From Selenomonadaceae bacterium (GTDB taxonomy: Bacteria; Bacillota; Negativicutes; Selenomonadales; Selenomonadaceae), in contig JAFUTM010000394.1 in the NCBI GenBank assembly GCA_017484235.1, positions 1 through 10,966 of the forward strand: a DNA stretch of 10,966 nt, written 5' to 3'. Made by a program: the position numbers and the translations under genes. Below, piece by piece: positions 6,182-10,966 of the stretch; the stretch's first letter is position 1; each line of letters begins with the position of its first letter. The notes under the pieces are model-generated. The model was not told the DNA's origin, made no database searches, and saw only the letters and a program-made list of their open reading frames with translations.

Positions 6182-7594
6182 TTATATTTTTATTGCTGCT
6201 AAATCATATACAAATCCAGTTAAAATTTTGACTTTGACGATATCACCAGGTTTACTTTGTCTATCGCCTTCAATATAAATTTGTCCGTCAATTTCCGGCG
6301 CCTCACGATACGAACGTCCAGCGACAATATTTTGCACTTCTTCGTCACGATTCTCTACCAATACATTAAATGTTTTGCCTTCGAGTGATTCATTAATCTG
6401 CTGAGAAATCAGACTTTGGATACTCATCAATTCGTGATAACGTTCCTGCATAATATCTTCATCAATTTGGTCTGGTAAATCATAAGCCGCTGTGTCTTCT
6501 TCACGTGAAAATGTAAATATACCGACGTGGTCCAAACGCTGTTGCTGCAAAAATTCTTTGAGCGTCTGGAACTCTTCTTCCGTTTCACCAGGAAAACCAA
6601 CAATAAATGTTGACCTTATTGCAACACCTGGTATTCGTTCGCGTATTTTACTTAAAAGGGCTTCAATAGATTCACGAGTGTCAGGTCGATGCATTCGTTT
6701 TAATACGTCGTTATGCGCGTGCTGGAGCGGAAGGTCTACATATTTACAGATTTTAGGCTCATTGGCAATCAACTCAATCAACTCATCATTGAAATATCGC
6801 GGATAACAATACAAAATCCTAATCCAAAAGTCGCAGTCAATTTTGACCAAGTTTTTGATCAGATTTACAAGCGACGGAGTTTTATAAATATCGTGACCAT
6901 AATTAGTCGTATCTTGCGCAATCAAATTTATTTCTTTTACACCTTGTGAGACAAGCGTTGTAACTTCAGCGCAAATGTCTTCAATCGGGCGGCTGATCTG
7001 CCTTCCACGAATCAGCGGAATTACACAGAAAGCACAGCGATTGTCGCAGCCTTCAGCGATTTTGACATAAGCCGTATAATTTGGCGTTGTACGAATACGT
7101 GGTGTATTAGAATTATAGATGAGACCGCTGTCGCAATTTGTATAACTTTTCATTTCACTGGCTTGCGGCGTCTTTCTGTCGTAGATTATGTCTTTGTCAC
7201 CAATAATAACAACTCGACGACCTTTAAGCGTCTGTTCAATTGCTTCCATTATTCGATTCCAGGCACCAGTTCCAATTATCGCATCAGCTTCGGGCATCTC
7301 GTCCAAAAGTTCTTGACGATAACGCTGCCCTAAACAACCGGCAATGATAAGTGATCTGCAGCGTCCAGAATCTTTATAATCAGCAAGATTTAATATAGTT
7401 GTAATGGATTCTTCCTTTGCCGAAGTAATAAACGCGCAAGTATTAACAATTAAAATATCAGCCTCGGCAGGATCGGCAGTCAATTTTATGCCGTGTGACT
7501 GCATTATACCGAGCATAACCTCTGTATCAACTAAATTTTTAGCACAACCAAGGCTTACGAAGCCTGCTTTCATATCTGTTTTTACACCGTCCAT
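6182..7594 (-). CDS. rimO: Ribosomal protein S12 methylthiotransferase (radical SAM)
   Basis: This 470-residue protein adds a methylthio group to the conserved aspartate of ribosomal protein S12, using two iron-sulfur clusters. The UPF0004 domain has SLGCAKNLVDTE (Cys17), VNTCAF (Cys53) and AGCLGQ (Cys87) for the auxiliary cluster. The radical-SAM motif CDNRCAFC gives Cys183, Cys187 and Cys190. A C-terminal TRAM domain (about 403-470) probably contacts substrate. The wording of the motifs (SLGCxKNLVDTE, IPLIRGRQ) points to RimO rather than MiaB. The ATG at 7594 lies nine bases after the upstream gene but has no clear ribosome binding site. A second in-frame ATG at 7573 would give the typical family start MKAGFVSLGC and may be the true one. 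Confidence 0.95.
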   Translation of the reverse strand: MDGVKTDMKAGFVSLGCAKNLVDTEVMLGIMQSHGIKLTADPAEADILIVNTCAFITSAKEESITTILNLADYKDSGRCRSLIIAGCLGQRYRQELLDEMPEADAIIGTGAWNRIMEAIEQTLKGRRVVIIGDKDIIYDRKTPQASEMKSYTNCDSGLIYNSNTPRIRTTPNYTAYVKIAEGCDNRCAFCVIPLIRGRQISRPIEDICAEVTTLVSQGVKEINLIAQDTTNYGHDIYKTPSLVNLIKNLVKIDCDFWIRILYCYPRYFNDELIELIANEPKICKYVDLPLQHAHNDVLKRMHRPDTRESIEALLSKIRERIPGVAIRSTFIVGFPGETEEEFQTLKEFLQQQRLDHVGIFTFSREEDTAAYDLPDQIDEDIMQERYHELMSIQSLISQQINESLEGKTFNVLVENRDEEVQNIVAGRSYREAPEIDGQIYIEGDRQSKPGDIVKVKILTGFVYDLAAIKI

Positions 7595-7603
7595 TCAAAA
7601 TAT

Positions 7604-8287
7604 TTAATAAACAACTTTTTCTATTCCAAACCACTGAGCTTTATCGTCCCATTTAAACCTAAATTCACCATCACCATCTAATCCACTTTCATAGTAAATA
7701 ATAACAGTATCATTTTCACAGGAAACTTTGTTATATTTAGGAGTATTTGCATAATAGGAAGCCCCAGCATAATCTTTTAATGATGAAAAATATTTTTCAA
7801 TATAATCTGTCGTATCTACATATTTAACCCATTTACCATTTTTTAGGCGTCCTATTATAACAATCGAATTGGATTGATACCATTCGTCTTTTAAAACATA
7901 TAATGTTATACCTTCATTACTGTCGATTCTTGATATATTATAGGTACTTGTACTTAATGTACAAATAAATTGATCTTTACCACCAAATTCAAGACCATCT
8001 ACTCCATATTTGTAACGACAATATAAAGCATTTTCGCCATCGCCAAAACGTGCTATTCCTTTATCGTAATAAGAATATCCTTGAGAAGTAGTGTTTACCA
8101 AATGACCGTCATTATATGAAGCACCATTTACAAAAATTCCATTCCAAGAGGATCTAACAGGCCAGCCTATACTACCAATTTCAACAGGTTGAGAAAAGAT
8201 CATTGCAAAACTTGTTGAGGAAAATAACGTTAAACATAAGATTAATCCTAAAATATTTTTTAAGATAAAAGTTTTATAATTAAACAT
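7604..8287 (-). CDS. Secreted protein of unknown function
   Basis: This 227-residue protein is not recognised. The first ~28 residues form a classical signal peptide: a basic start (MFNYKTFILKN), a hydrophobic core (ILGLILCLTLFSS) and a likely cleavage site at SFA-M. There is no lipobox, so the mature ~200 residues should be periplasmic or released. The mature part is rich in Tyr, Gly and Trp (SIGWPVRSSWNG near the start, FRFKWDDKAQWFG near the end) with three cysteines, no further membrane segment and a probable beta-rich fold. The ATG at 8287 has an AGAGG ribosome binding site. Lines 7621-7920 count 89 G/C in 300 bases (30%), against 43% in two sampled lines of rimO, which suggests later acquisition or relaxed composition. 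It lies 24 bases after the binding-protein gene. Confidence 0.75.
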   Translation of the reverse strand: MFNYKTFILKNILGLILCLTLFSSTSFAMIFSQPVEIGSIGWPVRSSWNGIFVNGASYNDGHLVNTTSQGYSYYDKGIARFGDGENALYCRYKYGVDGLEFGGKDQFICTLSTSTYNISRIDSNEGITLYVLKDEWYQSNSIVIIGRLKNGKWVKYVDTTDYIEKYFSSLKDYAGASYYANTPKYNKVSCENDTVIIYYESGLDGDGEFRFKWDDKAQWFGIEKVVY

Positions 8288-8311
8288 ATGTATAACCTCT
8301 AATATAAATTT

Positions 8312-9367
8312 TTATTTTTCGCCACCTAGACGGACTTGTTTAACCCAGCGATCTAAATATCCATATTGTTGTTCAGGTGTGAAAGTTGGGCTATTGTCAA
8401 ATAGCTGCAAATTTTTGCCGGCAAATTTTTTATGTGCCAGCGTCTGAGGATTGGTAGGCACAAAATAAAAGCCGTTAGCCTGCAGTATTAACTGTGCCTC
8501 ATCAGAGAGCAGCCAGTCTGCAAATTGTTCGGCAGATTTAATTTTTGAAGTGTCGACTGTCGATATTGCAACACCGGTTAATAAATAAGCGGTTCCTTCC
8601 GTTGGATAAATAATTTTTAATGGATAGCCGTTTTGCATATAACGAAGAGTCTCGCTCTCAACGGCTATGGATATGTCAACTTCGCCCATTCCAGCCTGTC
8701 TGACCGGATTGGATAAATATTTTGCATACTGCACAACTTTAGGGTGAATCTCATTTAAAATTTTGTAAGTTTTAGCATCGCCAAACTGTCCTATCATTTG
8801 GAACATCAAATTGGCTGAAGCATCTGCCGCTAAAAAATCAGTTATTCCAATGCGAATATCTCTATATCTGGCAAGTTCCGTCCACGATTGAGGTATATCT
8901 TTTATAGTACGAAGATAATCCTGATTTGCACAGAAAATTATTGGATCGTACCAGACGCCTGTCCAGGCACCATTTTCATCTTTAAAATTTTTGCGAACGG
9001 CATCATTAGTTTCTGATACATAAGTCTTTAATAAATTAAAGTCAGCTGCTCTGCGTAAAACATTACTGTTGGCAAGAATTAAGTCAGAAGTCGTTATTAC
9101 CGTTGGATCTGATACGGCATCATCTCGCATTCGCTGCAGGAGTTCCCTAGAGTCAAGCGGCACGAAATTTAACCTTACATTATTCGTTTTTTCATAGGCT
9201 TCGGATATTATAGCTGCGTGTTCAGGCGGTAGAGTCGTATATACTGTCAACTGCATTTTGGGTGCATCTTTTTTATTTTTGTCGGCTCCTGCTAAAAATG
9301 CAGATCCGGCCGCTGCCGACAGTATAAGCATAAATTCCGTCAAAAGTAAAATTGTATATCTTCTCAT
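8312..9367 (-). CDS. Periplasmic extracellular solute-binding protein (type 2 fold, FbpA/AfuA-like)
   Basis: This 351-residue protein belongs to the ABC-transporter substrate-binding superfamily, nearest in style to ferric/phosphonate-type receptors. After a signal sequence (about 1-26, RRYTILLLTEFMLILSAAAG) come LTVYTTLPPEHA, the hinge-side VWYDPIIFCANQDYL with SWTEL, then YPTEGTAYLLTGVAI and FADWLLSDEAQLIL, all usual landmarks. There is no lipobox cysteine, consistent with a soluble periplasmic protein in a diderm. The tandem tyrosine pair that holds iron in FbpA is not apparent, so iron should not be assumed as ligand. No permease or ATPase gene is next to it. The start is the ATG at 9367, preceded by GGAGG with 8-base spacing; an in-frame GTG at 9418 has no such site and would spoil the signal peptide. 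Confidence 0.85.
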   Translation of the reverse strand: MRRYTILLLTEFMLILSAAAGSAFLAGADKNKKDAPKMQLTVYTTLPPEHAAIISEAYEKTNNVRLNFVPLDSRELLQRMRDDAVSDPTVITTSDLILANSNVLRRAADFNLLKTYVSETNDAVRKNFKDENGAWTGVWYDPIIFCANQDYLRTIKDIPQSWTELARYRDIRIGITDFLAADASANLMFQMIGQFGDAKTYKILNEIHPKVVQYAKYLSNPVRQAGMGEVDISIAVESETLRYMQNGYPLKIIYPTEGTAYLLTGVAISTVDTSKIKSAEQFADWLLSDEAQLILQANGFYFVPTNPQTLAHKKFAGKNLQLFDNSPTFTPEQQYGYLDRWVKQVRLGGEK

Positions 9368-9430
9368 TTTCACTGCCTCCAACAAATGAGATGCAAATAT
9401 ATTTAAAAATGATTTCACAATAATAATTAT

Positions 9431-9443
9431 ATAAACAGTTTAT
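9431..9443. promoter_or_regulatory. Perfect 13-base palindrome, possible operator
   Basis: ATAAAC-A-GTTTAT is a perfect inverted repeat with six-base arms. It sits just downstream of the -10 box (9450-9455) of the solute-binding-protein promoter, at about the expected transcription start. That is a usual place for a repressor site, but in AT-rich DNA it may be chance. Confidence 0.3.
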
Positions 9444-9449
9444 GAAAAT

Positions 9450-9479
9450 ATTATATAAAAAATCTACTATAAAAGTCAA
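9450..9479 (-). promoter_or_regulatory. Sigma-A promoter of the solute-binding-protein gene cluster
   Basis: On the minus strand TTGACT (9479-9474) and a perfect TATAAT (9455-9450) are separated by 18 bp. They lie about 80 bases upstream of the ATG at 9367. With no terminator seen between the following genes, it may serve the run through the secreted protein, rimO, pncC and ilvN. Confidence 0.6.
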
Positions 9480-9486
9480 TATTCAT

Positions 9487-9515
9487 TTGACATTAATATT
9501 TAAATATATGATAAT
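9487..9515 (+). promoter_or_regulatory. Sigma-A promoter of the chemoreceptor gene
   Basis: A perfect TTGACA (9487-9492) and GATAAT (9510-9515, one mismatch) are separated by 17 bp. They end 30 bases before the ATG at 9546, with an AAGAGG ribosome binding site (9533-9538) in between. The -35 box lies only 7 bp from the -35 box of the divergent promoter. Confidence 0.6.
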
Positions 9516-9545
9516 AGAACTAGTATCAAATGAAGAGGCGATAGT

Positions 9546-10966
9546 ATGAATTTGCAAACAAAAGCAGTGGTATCTTTTAATGTATGCATAATATTAGCGT
9601 GTATATGTATGGGAATACTCGGTTATCGCAGTGCAGACAATGGATTTGGAATGTCACTTCAGATGAAGGCTTACTCTAATGTTAAATCAATTATTGAAAT
9701 TATGGAATATCGTTATCCTGGTGATTGGAAACTTGATAATGGAGTGCTTTATAAGGGTGATACTAAAATAGATCATAATGATGAAATAGTTGATTCTTTA
9801 GGTCAATTGTGTGAAGGGCACGTAACTATATTTCAAAATGATACGCGAATCGCAACAACTGTCAAAAAATCAGATGGTCAGCGTTCCGTTGGAACCAAAG
9901 CTTCAGAGAAAGTTATAAATGAAGTCTTAAAAGGCGGCAAGTCATATACTGGTCGAGCCGAAGTGTTGGGCGCGGATTATCACAGTGCATACGTGCCAAT
10001 TAAAGATAAGAGTGGTATGATTATAGGAATGGTTTTCGTTGGTCTGCCAGTAAGTCAACTTGATGAAGTACAAAATGATTTTATATTTTCAATTATAATA
10101 ACTGTATTAGCAATAGTTGTCATTTTGGGAATTGGTTCCTGGATAATAATTGGCCGTGAAATGAAAAAATTATCTGACACGGCTGCAGCGGTTGATGAGA
10201 TTGCCGGTGGTGACCTTAAAATTGCTGATCTGCCAATTACTTCACAAGATGAAATAGGCACTTTGTCACACGGCGTTAATGAAATGAAACACAAACTCAA
10301 ACAATTATTGACCAATGTATCAAATGCTTCTGAACAAGTTGCGGCCTCTTCTGAAGAGCTGACGGCAAGTGCTCAACAAACCTCAATGGCAATTGCAAAA
10401 GTGGCAACCAACACAGTTGAAATGACAGAAGGCACATCTAAACAAGCTGAAACCCTAAATCATTTGGAAACCATTATAAAAGATATGCGCGATAAGATGC
10501 ACGAGCTGCACGAAAGTGCCAAAACAATGGACGAGGTTGCTAAAAATAGTGAAATAAAAGCTCGCGACGGCAAAGAAAAAGTCAACTATGCGATTGAACA
10601 AATAAAAAATATTGCCGAACAGGTGAATAAATCTTCAGAAGTAGTCGGCAATTTAGGTAAACGTTCAGATGAGATCGGCAAAATAGTTGATACTATTTCC
10701 GCAATCGCCGACCAGACGAATCTGCTTGCATTGAATGCGGCCATTGAGGCAGCGCGTGCTGGCGCACAAGGTCGTGGCTTTGCGGTCGTTGCAGAAGAAG
10801 TTCGCAAACTTGCTGAACAATCCAATATAGCCGCGAAAAATATTTCTGAACTCATTAATACTATTCAGCAGGAAACGACTTCCGCTGTTGAAGCAATTGA
10901 AAAAGGCAACGCCAGCGTACACGAAGGCACTCAGTCTGTATCAGCAACTGGCGAAGCCTTCCAATC
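9546..10966 (+). CDS. Methyl-accepting chemotaxis protein with single-Cache sensor (3' end outside window)
   Basis: The frame is open for 473 codons to the window edge. This is a transmembrane chemoreceptor that relays ligand binding to CheA/CheW and flagellar motors. Its parts, in order, are TM1 (about 8-27), a periplasmic sensor (about 30-178), TM2 (about 179-203), a HAMP domain (about 203-256) and the start of the cytoplasmic signalling helices. The sensor fits the sCache_3 pattern: GDWKLDNGVLYKGDTKI, HVTIFQNDTRIATTV, SVGTKAS and GMIIGMVFVGLP. The hairpin tip and its flank are highly conserved (residues 376-430: DQTNLLALNAAIEAARAG and GRGFAVVAEEVRKLAEQS). Some 80-100 residues, including the last methylation helix, are probably missing beyond the edge. 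The ligand is unknown; small carboxylates are common for related sensors. The start is supported by AAGAGG seven bases upstream. Confidence 0.93.
   Translation, partial: MNLQTKAVVSFNVCIILACICMGILGYRSADNGFGMSLQMKAYSNVKSIIEIMEYRYPGDWKLDNGVLYKGDTKIDHNDEIVDSLGQLCEGHVTIFQNDTRIATTVKKSDGQRSVGTKASEKVINEVLKGGKSYTGRAEVLGADYHSAYVPIKDKSGMIIGMVFVGLPVSQLDEVQNDFIFSIIITVLAIVVILGIGSWIIIGREMKKLSDTAAAVDEIAGGDLKIADLPITSQDEIGTLSHGVNEMKHKLKQLLTNVSNASEQVAASSEELTASAQQTSMAIAKVATNTVEMTEGTSKQAETLNHLETIIKDMRDKMHELHESAKTMDEVAKNSEIKARDGKEKVNYAIEQIKNIAEQVNKSSEVVGNLGKRSDEIGKIVDTISAIADQTNLLALNAAIEAARAGAQGRGFAVVAEEVRKLAEQSNIAAKNISELINTIQQETTSAVEAIEKGNASVHEGTQSVSATGEAFQ

Noticed and set aside
9368..9418. N-terminal extension of the solute-binding protein from a GTG at 9418
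   Set aside because: The ATG at 9367 has a GGAGG site and begins a proper signal sequence. The extension would place a non-signal stretch in front of it.
10055..10922. Minus-strand open frames inside the chemoreceptor gene
   Set aside because: They overlap the highly conserved HAMP and signalling-domain coding sequence and have no support of their own.

Overview
The window looks like a chromosomal segment of a Firmicute, most likely a double-membraned member of the Negativicutes (Selenomonas/Anaerovibrio-like). This is inferred from sigma-A-type promoters with 17-18 bp spacers, strong GGAGG-type ribosome binding sites and about 40% GC in the housekeeping genes, combined with a large RTX protein built for type I secretion and periplasmic-type proteins that have signal peptides but no lipobox. 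The species cannot be fixed from the sequence alone.

Left part (1-1557, minus strand): a class III PLP-dependent aminotransferase with its own promoter, followed 13 bases downstream by the first 65 codons of an unrecognised gene that runs off the left edge. Middle left (1641-4552, plus strand): a divergently transcribed 913-residue secreted RTX protein with a HELTH zinc-protease motif, three blocks of calcium-binding nonapeptides in modules of about 190 residues, and a strong intrinsic terminator. From 4553 to 4964 there is no intact gene, but this stretch holds a (TA)8 run and the decayed right end of an IS200/IS605-type tnpB element on the minus strand.

Right half (4965-9479, minus strand): five genes read leftward with short gaps, namely a periplasmic solute-binding protein, a small secreted protein of unknown function with strikingly low GC, rimO (S12 methylthiotransferase), pncC (nicotinamide-nucleotide amidase, CinA C-terminal type) and ilvN (acetolactate synthase regulatory subunit). 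They are closed by an intrinsic terminator. They may be one transcription unit, although only the promoter at 9450-9479 is clear.

Far right (9487-10966, plus strand): a methyl-accepting chemotaxis protein with a periplasmic single-Cache sensor, HAMP and signalling domain, cut off by the window end. Its promoter sits back to back with that of the solute-binding protein, with the two -35 boxes 7 bp apart, so the two genes could be co-regulated and perhaps linked in ligand sensing. The most notable points are the modular RTX metalloprotease, the minimal IS605-like relic, the binding-protein/chemoreceptor pair and the low-GC secreted protein.
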